A DNA stretch of 64,000 nucleotides from Yponomeuta sedellus (GCA_934045075.1 OW203730.1:9724692-9788691), one strand, 5' to 3'; shown: positions 51,075-63,257, numbered from the stretch's first letter. Numbers and translations: made by a program. Notes: generated from the letters alone by a model not told the origin.

Positions 51075-51380
51075 ATAACGTTAAGCAGATGACCAAATTT
51101 TGGATGTGCGGCAAGTTGATCGACCAATCAGATAGTTTCATTTTATGGCAGGCCGCGCCTTTGTTGCTATTGGTTGATTCAACGTCGTCGATGCAGGTGA
51201 CTATCAGTTTGGCAATATTAACGCGAGCGAAATAGGTACTGCGGCAATCAATTCTGCACCTTAACCGTATCGGATAAAGATCATGTTGAATGTGCTTATA
51301 GCTTCGGGTACTTTCGTTACACTTCTTCCTAGTCTGCGCGAACGTAGATTCCCGAAGGGACTTTTATGATGTGTAGTACT
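51075..51380 (-). mobile_element. MITE copy 2 (relative of 22851-23178)
   Basis: Antisense match over about 300 bp, keeping the terminus AGTACTACACATCATAAAAG that copy 1 has partly lost. The opposite terminus is missing next to the 760-bp element. Confidence 0.75.
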
Positions 51381-51399
51381 GTAGAGTCTGTTAGTTTTT

Positions 51400-51760
51400 A
51401 GAATATACCTCGGGCTCTAGAGTAGGCTTCGGTTTTTCTCGAAAGCACACTAGTGTAATACTACTTCCTGCTCTGTATAAAACTTTTCTTCACCTTTTTG
51501 AAAAGTTATGTAAAGTTAATGTCATTTTAGTTCCGATATTTCTATTACACGAATACATCCGATTCTATCCGATAGTAGCCGAGGTACATTCTCAAAGCTA
51601 ACATACTGTAATTAAGTTAAAACCTACTTTGATAAGAATAAATGCGGAGTATCATCGAAGCTAACAGCTTCTTTTTCAGATTTAATTTTGAAACTAACAT
51701 CTTTGATGTTCTTTAAGTAAACATTTTGTTTTAATAGAAATAATAATAATAAAACTGTAC
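51400..51760. other. No gene recognised
   Basis: Non-repetitive AT-rich sequence. Confidence 0.4.
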
Positions 51761-51766
51761 CATTTA

Positions 51767-51892
51767 CCCACATGCCCAGCGTGGGGATTATGGGCATTAC
51801 CCCCTATAATAGCACAACGTGGCGCTCAATAGGGGAAGGCTAGGTCCAGCAGTGGACTAGTATAGCCTGACGACGACGACGACGATCATTTA
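51767..51892 (+). mobile_element. SINE-D copy, 5' truncated
   Basis: CATGCCCAGCGTGGGGATTATGG to GTCCAGCAGTGGACTAGTATAG, then an ACG-repeat tail. Confidence 0.8.
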
Positions 51893-52091
51893 AAATGTCT
51901 GTAATTTTGTTACACGTTAAACTCTCGGACCACATTATTTTATCAAGAGTGTCCAATTTTATTGATTTCATAAAAAAATGTTAGATCGAGGCAGCATACC
52001 TACCAGATGTAACTGTAGCCTTAAGGGTAGTAATCCAGGAGGTGAAAACACCACCTCTCGTTGACAAGAGTAAACCTCTACTGCAATCGCC

Positions 52092-52160
52092 TGCTTCGTT
52101 GGTCTAGCGGTATCACATCTGATTACCATGCCATAGGCCGTGGGCACCATTCCTATTATG
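52092..52160 (+). mobile_element. SINE-I head fragment
   Basis: TTGGTCTAGCGGTATCACATCTGATTACCATG, a tRNA-like A-box half without a clean B box. Confidence 0.55.
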
Positions 52161-52233
52161 GATGACATTTGAACATTTTCACAAATGTCCTCCGTCAATT
52201 TCCAGTGTATTGTCCATGTTTGTGATATTTTGA

Positions 52234-52460
52234 CGGTCTCGGTGGCGCAGCGGTTTGGCACGCTGACTGTAAAACTGGAGGTCTCGGGTTCGATCCCCGG
52301 CCGGGACACGCTAGGAAACGATATTTTCTAGTTTGTCTCGGGTCTTGGATGTTATCTATGTATTTATTGTACTAAATCTATAGCACCTATAACACAAGTA
52401 ATTTACTTGTACTTAGTATAGAACTAACGAGATTTGTGTAATTTGTCCATAAATATTTAT
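52234..52460 (+). mobile_element. tRNA-derived SINE-H, near full-length
   Basis: Head GGTCTCGGTGGCGCAGCGG, B box GGTTCGATCCC, body with TAACACAAGTAATTTACTTG and an A/T-rich end. Relatives at 21470 and 34918. Confidence 0.82.
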
Positions 52461-52469
52461 TTATTTACA

Positions 52470-53130
52470 TATTTATTTCAGCCTGCACAGGCATAGCACA
52501 GAGACTTTGGGACCAGGACAAGGGATTGTGTTGTGTGGAAGTTATTATTGTTATCACGTGGTGCGCCATAAGCCTCTTTACTGTCAGAAGGCTTTATTGT
52601 GTACCTAGAGGAGGCTAGTGGACCAAATTTGTCTGTTGACTGATTGACCATTGATCCGTTGCGATCGTCTTAATTTTTATCGACAAAAACAAATTAGGTA
52701 TGGTAACTCAAATTGTCATTGAATAGGTTTTAAGAACATGTTTTGATGCGACTTAAGGCCGTTATAAAAATTGGCCTTCTTAGATAAGACAGTACCTTCA
52801 AAAATCTGTCCGTGAAAACTTCGATCAAGTGAATTACAGTAGATGATTTTGTTAAAACTCCAAGTCCATAAAGGGGTCCTAAAACTGAACAAAAGATGCC
52901 GTTTACGTGAGTAATAACCACCAACTTTACAACCCACACGTGCCGTTTTCAACCCTTCAATTCAGCCGCGAAAGTTGCCTCCATGTGGGCCCATTAAACA
53001 CCCAACCCTCTATTGAAATTCCCCGATTTATTACGCGTTTGATGCGTGTCGTGTCATCGCTTGCCGGGTGGGCTTACGTCTCGGGCTTTTATCCATACAC
53101 TGTCAATGGTAATACCTATACGTAAAGAGA
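52470..53130. other. No gene recognised
   Basis: GC-richer part at 52915-53125 holds a 72-codon ORF without known motif. Host exon content cannot be excluded. Confidence 0.4.
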
Positions 53131-53137
53131 TTATTTA

Positions 53138-53260
53138 AACAGCGTTCAGGGGCACTTTCGCTCACACTAGATGAATCTAGGGACTATTTAACACTGCAGT
53201 GTACGCCATTGTTTTTTTTAGATCGTGTAGGCTTGCTCAGCACCTACGCTATCCTGACAG
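53138..53260 (+). repeat. Dispersed repeat, copy 2 (partner 17280-17390)
   Basis: ACAGCGTTCAGGGGCACTTTCGCTCACACTA, then a diverged part and GTGTAGGCTTGC. Confidence 0.4.
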
Positions 53261-53989
53261 CCTGGTCGTAGTCGGCTTAGCTCACAGGAAAAATAAGTCA
53301 ATACTCTCGGAGTCAACTAAACCTCAGGGAGCCAATTCTCACTTCATTAGCAAATAAGTCGTGTACGACTCTAAGATTTATGACTTGGAATTCTACGTAA
53401 TAAGTCGAGCGGCAGCAAAAATCTGTATTATGAACGCCGTGCTAGATCTAATTCGAATGAGAAAATAAATGAATAAATTCATCAATTGCGATTACATGCT
53501 ATCTATGTAACATAAATTGTTTTTGAATTGAAATCGTATCCAACGGTTGAAATTATTGTTGTAAAGACATATTAATATGCTGAATACTAGTCTTCAGTAT
53601 ATCAATCGAATGACGAATGTCGAATGCAGTATATAGCATTACCAAAAGACAAAAGGTGTTTAATCAGTGCATCCTGTTATGACATGACATACCTGCGGAG
53701 CCGAGACGTGTACACTCACGATTCGACTAGTCCACTTATTTAAAGTAGCTCATCGAGCTGTGGAGAGAGCTGTGCTCGGTGTTTCCACTAAAATGATCGA
53801 CATAGCTCAATAAATTAGTAAGCCGAAGTGGCAGTGAGCGGGTTATATCTGCTGCATAACCAACAACCGTTAGGGTACACTGTTTGTTGAGTGCAAACCG
53901 TGAATCGACAAACGTAACATAGGACTTCCTGTGCCCAGGTGAAGCGAAGACATGCGCAAAGCGGTAGGCAGTAACTGGAAGAGAAGAGC

Positions 53990-54075
53990 CGAACACCGGT
54001 CTCAGTGGCATGTTTTATGAGAGGCATATGTACAGCAGTGGACTGACATCGACTGATTATGATGATGATGAAGCA
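53990..54075 (+). repeat. RTE-type 3' tail with ATG repeat
   Basis: GAGAGGCATATGTACAGCAGTGGACTGACATCGACTG then ATGATG repeats, the end of an RTE LINE or its SINE. Confidence 0.65.
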
Positions 54076-54458
54076 GATTTCCCCTCTTCCACTTTTTCCC
54101 ATATGCGAGGAATCTAGTAGTGAGGAAAAGTCGAATAATTCGTCGTAAGCAACACGTTGCTCCGTTAAAATGTTAATTTTCACTTGTATCACAGACATGA
54201 CAAAGAGAAAATACCCGGATGGGGAAAGACCCTACTTAGCCGTCGAGTTTGCACACGGTATCAGAGGCATAGCAGCCAGATGTGTTGGATAGCAGTCTAA
54301 TGGGCATCATCAATATGAACAACTTTTGTTTTATAACTTTACTCCGGCGTTTTAGGTGTTAGCCGAGTTGTCTCGATCCAGATTGCTTTCTCTTGTTAAT
54401 TGAGGATTGAAATCGGAGAATGCTCTTGGAATTAAAAGAATTACAGAAATCAGTTTAG

Positions 54459-54613
54459 TTACTACTGAGATTAGCGCACTTAGCCTCATAGTTGGGTCAT
54501 TGTACGTAGCAAGCGCTGGGGTATGTTAATGCTTAAGACATTAAGCTTTCCTTACAATCTTTTCCTTCACCGTTAGCTAGTGTTGTTAAAGTTATAACTT
54601 CACAAATAGTTTG
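54459..54613 (-). mobile_element. SINE-B body, head missing
   Basis: GCGCACTTAGCCTCATAGTTGGGTCATTGTACGTAGCAAGCGC matches 40020-40075. Confidence 0.75.
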
Positions 54614-55490
54614 ATTTTTATTTACTTCAAAACAATACTTTGCCAAACGTTTATAGACACAATTCAAGGTTTGATCGTGCTTGGAATTGGACATATACCT
54701 ATACTTATTAAAAACAATTTAAAGCCTTGAAAATACTTTCTAGTAAAAGTGTTATGGAGCTATAATATCTTTTTTATTCTGTTATTATTAGTTTGTACGC
54801 ACGATCATAGTTCGATCTAAATGTATGGACAAAGTTTCATTGCGTTCTAGCATGCCGTTTATAAAAATAAAAACCAAACTGCGTTTGTATCGGAATTGCT
54901 CCTTGAGGGAGATTTTTAAGTGACGTAAGGAGTGGTGCACGTCGGTTGAAGTCTCGTTGTTATAAAGTACGCTAAAAGCATTCAAAATTTCACTTAAATA
55001 CTAAGGCTTTACATGCACCGTGACTAAAGTTAAATTTAAGCATAGTTTTGATTAAATACTTCTATGTAGAAGAAAAATTCACATGCATTGTGTCGACGCA
55101 TTTAGACCAAATGATTAAATTAATCTGGTTTTTAGACAAATACTCTTTGGAGGTCGAATTGAAAAATCGTATCATTGACACAAATTTAATAAACTCGTGC
55201 ATTTTATATACTCCTTATAATCACTGTTTAAATACATCAAGACTTTGTTAATCCATTGTAGTAAAATGACAATGGCATGAACGTGTCGATTTAATTTCAT
55301 TGTCACACAGTAGGTCAAACACTTGACGTGTACATAACCATACAACCATGACCGTGTATCTGTCATTGTACAGTCGGCAGCATATAATTATTTAACTTCC
55401 TTGCGCTCTACACCGTTGCATTACGGCGACTTTGCAACCACATTTTAGTTGCACAGTCAGACGTAATGCAAAAGCATGAGAGTTGGCGTA
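54614..55490. other. No gene recognised
   Basis: AT-rich, small ORFs only. Confidence 0.45.
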
Positions 55491-55496
55491 TCGCTA

Positions 55497-55740
55497 GCAA
55501 TACTTTCTATGTCCCCACTGCTGGAGCACTGGTCTCTTCTTGCATCGGAGGAAGGTTAGGCCATACCCCACCACGGTGGAAAAGTCCGGGTTGGTGGAGG
55601 ATTGTAAGACAGTGGCGGGCCTTACTGTCAGAAGTTATCAAGCCACCCTTTAGGCCTTTGACATGGTTTATTGACTGCTATTACATGACAGCCGGCACCA
55701 ACGGCTTAACGTGCCTTGAAAAGCACGGATGCGGAAAAAA
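55497..55740 (+). repeat. Family-C repeat copy
   Basis: CCCCACTGCTGGAGCACTGGTCTC to CTTAACGTGCCTTG, matching 47735-47930 reversed. Confidence 0.78.
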
Positions 55741-55744
55741 TGAC

Positions 55745-56570
55745 TTCATTCGCAAAAAGGCTTCATTCGCGAGGAGTAAATGTTCCCTCAGCACGGAACG
55801 CCAAAAATGTTCATCACATGTGTTCAGAACATAATATTTACGAGCAATTTGAAGAATTCCCTCGTCTTGGCAACAACAACGCCACTCAAAATTATACAGG
55901 CAATATAATTTTCTTACGTTCACCTCAATGTGCTTCGGTCTCAATTTTTTTTCTATCTTCTGAAAGATTATTTTTCAATGTTCACTGAACTGAAAGGTTT
56001 CCTTAAGTTCCTTGTAAGGCTTGATAAAATACTATCAAAAAGGTTAATGTTTGGTACATGGGTCCATTTCGGCAGTAGAAACGGTACTCATACTATCTAT
56101 CTATCAAACCACTCCCAAGGCAATAGCTTAACACTATACATTGCGGGTCTGTCTATCTGTCCATCCATTCAATCTTCAAAGGGGTCTATCTTTGGAACCG
56201 TAATAGGTGACCAGGCGAAATTTTAACAGAATACGTCGCTTTACCTAACATTAAACAAATTTAAGAAGTAAGGGGAGTCTCCACAAAACAAACGTATTTT
56301 AACACCGTCTTTTGTTAATTCTCTATCGTAAAAACGTTAAGACCTACAACTGTTACGTCGGGAATTACATTTTACCTAATAAACAATTGCGACTAGACCA
56401 GTTTGATATATAACTAAATACATACATTCATCAAACGTGGGACTGTGGGACTTATTATACGTATATATTCTAACGACATTAATAACAAAAAAACAGCCAA
56501 GCGCGGAATCGTCAGTGTGCGAGGACGTCTCGCACTTCGCCGGTTTTTTTCTTTTCTCTTAATCTTACAA
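55745..56570. other. No gene recognised
   Basis: Small ORFs of up to 98 codons (55930-56226) without motif. Confidence 0.4.
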
Positions 56571-56574
56571 CTTG

Positions 56575-56795
56575 ACGCATTATATTTTAACTTCTAACAA
56601 CACAACGCAACATGACATACATTGCTTCTTGCCCCACTCTAAGGAACGTCGTCGTGGGAACCAAAAAACAGCAACGTCACAAACATGTAAACATCCAAGA
56701 TCTTTCTTTTTCGTTCTCCAGCCGGAGTCGAACACCAGGACCTCTCGCATGGTAGGCAGATGCGCTACCGCTACGCCACAGAGGTCGTCTTTCGT
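56575..56795 (-). mobile_element. SINE-G copy
   Basis: Antisense. Body with CAGCAACGTCACAAACATG, head with damaged B box GGAGTCGAACACC and CATGGTAGGCAGATGCGC. Confidence 0.8.
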
Positions 56796-56939
56796 CTTCT
56801 ATTATTGATAGATGTAGTTGTGGACTTTAAAGTGTAACTTAGCTTTTGTGCAAATAACATTGTTGGTACTTTTTACACAACATGTAAATAGTGACTACTA
56901 AATACCCAAATGTAGGTATGTCAACAAAAGCATAGAGAG

Positions 56940-57128
56940 AGGCATTACACGATCCAAAAATTGACAGAATGCTTCCTTATAAAATGTGGCACAATAAATA
57001 ACACAATACTAAACAAAATACCGCCCCTGGGACACACCCGACCCAAAAGTTTCCATGACGCTAGCAGCATTACCCCGTTGCACTGCCAGGGAGATACTTT
57101 GCATCCGGTGTGCCCCGGTACGAACGTC
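56940..57128. repeat. Repeat family F, copy 2
   Basis: See 22426-22622. Confidence 0.7.
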
Positions 57129-57184
57129 ATATACACGACTCCTCCACAGTCAGTGGGTAATAATGAAGCATAAGCTGGCTATGT

Positions 57185-57570
57185 GGCCTAGTCGAACCGA
57201 GTGATTGGAGAAATGCTCGTGGCCTACTCAAACCGGACGATTGGAATCAATCACTTGAGTTAAGCTACTACAGGCGCGGTCAGGTGCAGGATGACCGGGT
57301 GACCGTCCCGTGACAACCGCTAGCATTTTCCGAGCACTTCCATGCTTCGCAAGGCACGTTAATCCGTAGGTGCTGGCTGTCATGTAATGGTAGTCGTTAA
57401 GCCATGTCAGAGGCCTTATGGGCGTCTTGCTAACTTCCGACAGCCACTTTCTTACAATTCTCCATCAACACGGACTTGACCCCCGTAGTGGAGCCTAACC
57501 TTTCTTCGATGCAGAAAGAGACCAGTGCCACAGCAGTGAGGGCATACAAGGGTTGATATCAAAGCTGGCT
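57185..57570 (-). repeat. Family-C repeat copy with short internal duplication
   Basis: GTGGCCTA...ACCG.GTGATTGG occurs twice at the start (57181-57207 and 57220-57245). The rest runs to GCATACAAGGGTTGATATC. Confidence 0.75.
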
Positions 57571-57918
57571 ATACTTCTGGATTTTAAGTTATATGTACAT
57601 AAAAAAATATTTTATATTTATAACTTTAATAATGATAAGTATACAAGCCTTTAAAACTCGCTTGTTCCACACACTTTAAACTTGTAATTCTAAATGTGAC
57701 CATAGGGTTTCTTTACGAGGGTTGCTAATGGACACTTCATATAACCACTAAGGTTCGTAGGACCGTATGTATACTTTATGTGTCACGTAACTTTGTGGGA
57801 GTAATTACACGCAGCTGCATAATTTTATTACTTTTTGCAGTCGGACGGTGTACCCAGTAATTTACCTACTCCGTAGGCACAGAATATTTTTTTTAATTCA
57901 AGGGACCCATGATATCAT

Positions 57919-57990
57919 ATGGCGCTCATTAGGGGAGGGCTATGTCGAGAAATGGACTACATAATATAGCGTGAAGAAGAAGATGATGAT
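57919..57990 (+). mobile_element. SINE-D 3' tail fragment
   Basis: TATGGCGCTCATTAGGGGAGGGCTATG then a GAAGAAGAAGATGATGAT tail. Confidence 0.7.
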
Positions 57991-57994
57991 ATTA

Positions 57995-58860
57995 TATCAC
58001 ACCAATTTTATAAAGGCTACAGATTGTGAGTTTGTTACTTTTTCACGTCTAAATGGCTGGGTGATTTAAAAGAAAGCAAAAGGCCTCATGCTCAGCCTAA
58101 AGACGGAACACGCTCCACTGCCGACGCTGATACAAAGGAGACGGTTACACTTTCTTACATTCTTGGGCCTGTGTGTAAAAAGGTAAAAGAGATGTCAATT
58201 TAGAGCTTATATATTAGCAAACCATCTCGAAAAATTCTGCGGATTTTGGCAGTCTGAGAGGAGAGTTATAAGAGATTTAGTAAAAATGCAACAAACTGAC
58301 AATGAAACTTATACTAAACTTATCCGTGTCCGTACAAGTTAAGCAAGATCGTAAGTCTGTAGAAAGAAAGCACTGGTCGATGGTCGGAGAATTATAATAA
58401 AATAAACAACAGGAAACACACTCAAAACGCACTAAACGATACGCGAAGACGCTCTATTATAATGAGTGAAGACGAGTGATCATAGATTGAGTCAGGGAGC
58501 TGTCACGCCTGTCACTGTTAGCACAGACCAAGGATGTTTTTCTTGGCACAGACACAGACTAAAAGTACACTTGACAAACATGGGTAATAATGAGGTCTTT
58601 TCAATGACAGCTGTGAGTTGATTGCATAAAAAAAAAACTAGATGGCGCTGCAAGGAGTACAAATGTCATCCATCATACGTTTATGTTGTACGCACAGATT
58701 ATTATCTGTGATAACCTAAACATCTCCTTGTAGTCTGTGATCTAAGCTAAACTATGTTCGATGTGTTTTTATAGCCAATAAAAGTTTTAAAAAAACTATG
58801 TTTCGAAACTGTTGAAATTTGAAAGTTTTGAAGTATTTTTACTTTGTTCTTTACATACGT
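57995..58860. other. No gene recognised
   Basis: No repeat or ORF identified. Confidence 0.4.
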
Positions 58861-58881
58861 ACGTGAATTGTGTCTTAACTA

Positions 58882-58947
58882 ATGGCTAGCCCGTGTATTG
58901 AGCATTTTGTAAAAAACATAGGCACTCACCGCTTGCCTAAAGATGAA
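58882..58947 (+). CDS. Weak candidate 5' coding exon (22 codons)
   Basis: ATG at 58882 opens MASPCIEHFVKNIGTHRLPKDE, followed in phase 0 by a consensus donor GTAAGT at 58948. Without splicing the frame stops after 37 codons. A Cys plus HRLPKDE faintly recalls the start of THAP zinc fingers, but the second Cys pair is absent. No promoter or acceptor is evident. Could be chance. Confidence 0.18.
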
Positions 58948-59461
58948 GTAAGTAAATTACGTTGCATTCAAGCAAATAAAACAAGACTGGGTTGACAGGA
59001 AAGAAGCACAGGCTTCAGAAACGTAACCTGGCAGAAACCTCAGAGAAGGTACAGTGATGTGATGTAAATTTTGACATATTATATGACGTCAGCACCATCT
59101 ATCGGTAACTTGCGGTACAATTTTTTTTTTTGTTTTTAATGGCGCTTTGAAAAACCCTCATTCGATCCGTAAACGAGAGTCCTTTTTTGTCGAGAAGATT
59201 TATTTTCATCAAGTTAATATTTGGATTTTTTTAAACTGTTGACATTAAGTGTATTATAATGTGTTTATTTAATTTGATTGAATCAATCATCTGGTGCAGG
59301 TGTTTTTTATTTAATACATGCAGACTAATCGATTAAAGTAATCGGTATCCTATTTTATTAGGGACATAAAGTTATTTTTAAGATTTCTCGTCTTCCAGAT
59401 TGTGAATTGAGCTCATTTTATATATTTTAAAATAGAAAAACACAACGCTTTTTTTAAACCG

Positions 59462-59510
59462 TATCTCAACTACTTACAATCGGGCCTAGGGATTGTAAGT
59501 AGTTGAGATA
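59462..59510. repeat. Perfect 20-bp hairpin
   Basis: Arms 59462-59481 and 59491-59510 are exact reverse complements with loop GGGCCTAGG. The motif ACTTACAATC is then repeated directly at 59511-59520. Confidence 0.88.
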
Positions 59511-59529
59511 ACTTACAATCCAATCGGGA

Positions 59530-59895
59530 CAAATCCCCGTCTCCTTTAAAAGTCGAATACAAATGACGGGCCTCATGCAACTTTTGCCTCCACGGAATAT
59601 TATTATTACTTGCTTAGCCCTCGAGCCCCACGAAATCCCTGATGTAGTGGAAATTGTATAAAGGTTTTCGGTTATATAAAATGAAGAGTTGCCACATCAA
59701 TATGAGGGGTAAGCGGATTACTATAGTTCGACGTCGGTGTCCTGCGGTGAGGGTGGGAACCGTGATGTGCTTATATTTTTCGGATGGCTTCTGAGTCAAA
59801 AGGAATATTGAAATGGAATGGATTTTCAGACGATAGTCACATGATTCCTGATCCGCTGTAGACGTGGCTTATAGTAGGCAAACAGTAATGTTAAG
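59530..59895. other. No gene recognised
   Basis: A 61-codon - strand ORF (59614-59799) without motif. Confidence 0.4.
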
Positions 59896-59898
59896 TAA

Positions 59899-60165
59899 AG
59901 CGGTGGTAATGGATCGGTAGAACGCGCTGGCTTATCAATTGGTAGGTCGTGGGTTCGAATCCGGGCATTTACCAGAGACCTTGTTTTCTGAGTTATGTAC
60001 ATTTGTGAAGTTATAGTAGCAAAACTACTCGCTCAATTGGAGGAAAACCTCTAGAGGAAACCCTGGTGTCTGAAGTGTTAACGTACCTCAGCGCTTGCTA
60101 CGTACAATGACCCAACTATGAGGCTTAGTCCGGAAATATCAGGTTTAACTATCTAACTATGTTAC
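59899..60165 (+). mobile_element. SINE-B, near full-length, sense
   Basis: Head GCGGTGGTAATGGATCGG, B box GGTTCGAATCC, body GTACATTTGTGAAGTTATAG to CCCAACTATGAGGCTTAG. Confidence 0.85.
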
Positions 60166-60554
60166 ATGAAATTAATCTCGCTTTCAGAAAAATTAATAAC
60201 GCCCACAATTTTATTACTTGTTCTGGTCCCAAAATACCAATACCTATGATATCGTTACCAGACTCAATGCAAAAAGGTTGTCTAGTACATGTTTATCTTG
60301 ATAAAAAGATCTTGCTTTTTTGAGATTATTTTAGTTATACATCCACCGTCAACTCTAATTTCTGTTGACAATTCATTGTATTCACCCCGAAGGCTGCCGT
60401 TTTCATCGAAAATTTATGTGATTGAAGTATTGTATTTGACATGATAAAGGCTTTGCTGTTACATGACATTTGGCTAGCGTAACCCTTAGCACTCAACGGG
60501 AAATCATATCAGAGACCTTCGGCAGCTGTACAAAAAATTATGACCTTACTAATA

Positions 60555-60772
60555 ATAATAATAATATTTACATACAGGCACATACATTGCCTTAGCCCCA
60601 CACTAGGATACCTGTGTTGTGGGAACCAGAAACAGCGACATCACAAACATGCATACATCCAATACATGTAAACATCCAAGAACTGAGATTGTTTTTGTCC
60701 CCAGCCGGGGTTCAAACCTGGGAACCTTCGCATGGTAGGCAGATGCGTTACCGCTGCGCTACAGAGGTCGTC
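60555..60772 (-). mobile_element. SINE-G copy
   Basis: Antisense. ATTTACATACAGGCACATAC, then CCCCACACTAGGATACC and head CATGGTAGGCAGATGCG. Confidence 0.82.
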
Positions 60773-60954
60773 AATAGGTTATCATGTCTATATATTTCCT
60801 CGGTAGGTACTCCTTAAATAATAAATTAGCCCGTGACTGTCCCCTACCGGTCTTAAGCCTCCTCATTCAGCCGTTGCAATCTGACTTAAATGTTCGGATC
60901 AGCAAGATATAAGGGGTCTTATTTGGAGGAGGTACTTCAACATAAGTAATAAAT

Positions 60955-61050
60955 AACTTCCGCACAACACAATCAGTTACCCTCGTCCCAAAACAGAATG
61001 CCCTGTGCTATGGTAACCAGGCAAGAACATCGCAAACATGGAAAAACACC
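60955..61050 (-). mobile_element. SINE-I 3' body fragment
   Basis: TCCCAAAACAGAATGCCCTGTGCTATGGTAACCAGGCAAG matches 44760 and 63275. SINE-A inserted just after it. Confidence 0.6.
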
Positions 61051-61067
61051 CAGACTGGAGACATTTT

Positions 61068-61322
61068 CAAAAACCTATTCAGAGGCTAAAAATTCCACCC
61101 ATACCGGGACTTGGACCTGCGACCTCTGGCTTACCGTGCCAACGCTCTCCTAACTGAGCTAATGGGCGACTTACCAGCGTCAGTGAAATTTCGAACCTCT
61201 TGACAATACTCTCTGTATTACGTACAGGCAGCAACATCTGGCTGAAGTAATTTGCATCACTTGCAGCCCCGAGTACCTTACTGAGTTAGGTTTTACAACG
61301 GAATGATATCGCTGTACCCACA
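61068..61322 (-). mobile_element. SINE-A copy, full 5' head, short 3' end
   Basis: Bounded by TGGAGACATTTT at 61056-61067 and 61323-61334. It defines the SINE 5' end (TGTGGGTACAGCG). Its 3' end stops at AATAGGTTTTTG, the internal priming position seen in other copies. Confidence 0.88.
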
Positions 61323-61524
61323 TGGAGACATTTTTTGAAAGTACAGCGGCGTAAAAGTGGAAAGGTAGCAAGAAGGTAGGTAAGCGGCGTAAAAGTAACG
61401 TAAAAGTGGGAATAGAACTCAACGTCTGTAATGATAGTCAAGCGTTATCAAGCTTGTCGCATTCTCGTACGAAAACTCAAGCCTGACAAACCTCGAATCG
61501 CGTAATATACGTTTCCAATAGCTT

Positions 61525-61690
61525 CTTCTTCTTTTCCATAATATGGAATCCACTGCTAGACATAGTCCTCCCCCAATGAGCGCCATAGCGCCCTGTCTTC
61601 AGGTTGCCGCATCCAGCATCTGCTGGCAGTTTTTCGCAGATCGTCATCCCACCTGGTCGGAGGGCGTTGCACACTACGTACAATATCTGA
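61525..61690 (-). pseudogene. RTE-type LINE C-terminal fragment
   Basis: The - strand reads RPPTRWDDDLRKTASRCWM and RALWRSLGEDYV, one stop, then QWIPYYG. This is the conserved end of RTE-clade ORF2. The nucleotide 3' end is shared with SINE-D. Confidence 0.75.
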
Positions 61691-61943
61691 TAAAAAATTA
61701 CTGGTGGCTATGTTCGTAGCAATGGCGATTATTTATTACGTTTCGTTTTATCAACGTTTACGTTTGTGTAGTATGTACTATCGGATGAAGTTAATCATTG
61801 TAATATGCTTGAGTAAATTAATTTACAAACGTATTTGGTCCATCTATTCTAAAAAATCCAGAGCATTTCAAAACAGCAACTTTGCAATACTTTCAGAAGC
61901 AGACAGTAGCATTATACCGTTACAGGAACTAAACTTAAATGGT

Positions 61944-61980
61944 CTTGTCCTAAATTGCCTAGGAGGCAATTTAGGACAAG
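61944..61980. repeat. Perfect 17-bp hairpin with 3-base loop
   Basis: CTTGTCCTAAATTGCCT and its exact reverse complement, loop AGG. Confidence 0.9.
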
Positions 61981-62474
61981 ATAGGCTACATAAAAAAATG
62001 CCTAGAGTTCCTGTTTGACAGATTTATTTTAACTCATCGCGGTAAAGGTGTTTATTTTTCAGAATATAGACTTCAGTTTTATGGATGTAATACGATGGGT
62101 AAATACCAAATCATTGAATTATAAGTAAACCAAATTATAGAATGATAAAGGAACAAGCTTTGATTTGCCCTACGTTTTGAATTTCAAAAGGATTGGTTAC
62201 TAATCAATACTAATCAATATGTATTATATTTTCATACCTTTGTTAATGTTGACGAGGGATCGCTACCATTAGTAATTACGTACCTACATTACTATTTTAC
62301 AATGCCTTCGTAAGTAAACAACTTTTCATACTGTAGTTCGCGATTTATTCGAGTTGTAAGCCATCGAAAATTGGAACTATGTAGGTGATTTAGGACAAGT
62401 TTAGTAATCTGTCATTAGAGGGTTTTCCCAAGTTTCTAATTTTATTCTCAATCAGGCCATAACAAAATTAACAG

Positions 62475-62659
62475 ATGACTATTCTCGAATGGAAAGGTAT
62501 TCCCGGGACACGACGCTAGCGCCGCATTTATCAGACTTCCTGAAACGGCCGTACAGCAATTCAGTGCAAACTTCCCCACGGCACTTTGCGGGTTCTGATT
62601 TGGCATTTGTTGGAGTTCCTTTGCAAGCCGCCATCTTTTCTCGTCCTTGATCAAGCTCT
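62475..62659 (-). other. Candidate host exon region
   Basis: On the - strand a strong acceptor (TACTTTTTCTTCAG, ending at about 62660) precedes GC-richer sequence. One frame starts AAAAGATGGCGG (good start context) and runs about 51 codons to TAG. Another is open for 68 codons (EKRWRLAKELQQMPNQ). No matching donor was found on the - strand and no domain is recognised. Confidence 0.22.
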
Positions 62660-62679
62660 GAAGAAAAAGTATTTTTTTA

Positions 62680-63250
62680 GAAAAGATGTTCCAACTTTAT
62701 CTGTCAATCTTTTCAAGTAACTACATTTCTCTGAGAGCCGTTTCCGCGGAAAATACGTCTTCCCACTAAAAAATTGGCTCGGAATATATTGCTTTCATTA
62801 CTTCTTTGATCGGCTAAGTTTAGCACTGCTGCAGTGGAAATACAGAGACTAGTAGCTGCATATTCTGTACATGTATTTAATATATTAACTATGAATAACA
62901 GATTTCAGAGAAGCATTGAGTTGTTTTGATTTACCAATACAAGTCAATTTACAATATTTTCTGACAAATTTTCTGATAGACTAAATTAGAGTTTTCTGTA
63001 GTTTAAGTACAATTTGTATAATAGGAAATAAATAAATTACATTGACCTATTTGGACTTCAGTGGTCCATACACTGCACTCTGATTGTCTGTCTGTATTAT
63101 TAACTATAGTTTTAAGAATATTTATTGCACTTGCTTACACTAAAGTATTGTTACAATTTGTATGATCTTAGTTTTATCCAGGAAATTGTTGTGTGTGTGC
63201 TAAGTTATTTAATAAAATAACTTATTATATAATAAAGTTATTTAACAAAA
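62680..63250. other. No gene recognised
   Basis: AT-rich. AATAAAATAACTTATTATATAATAAAG palindromic clusters near 63210-63250. Confidence 0.4.
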
Positions 63251-63257
63251 TAACTCA

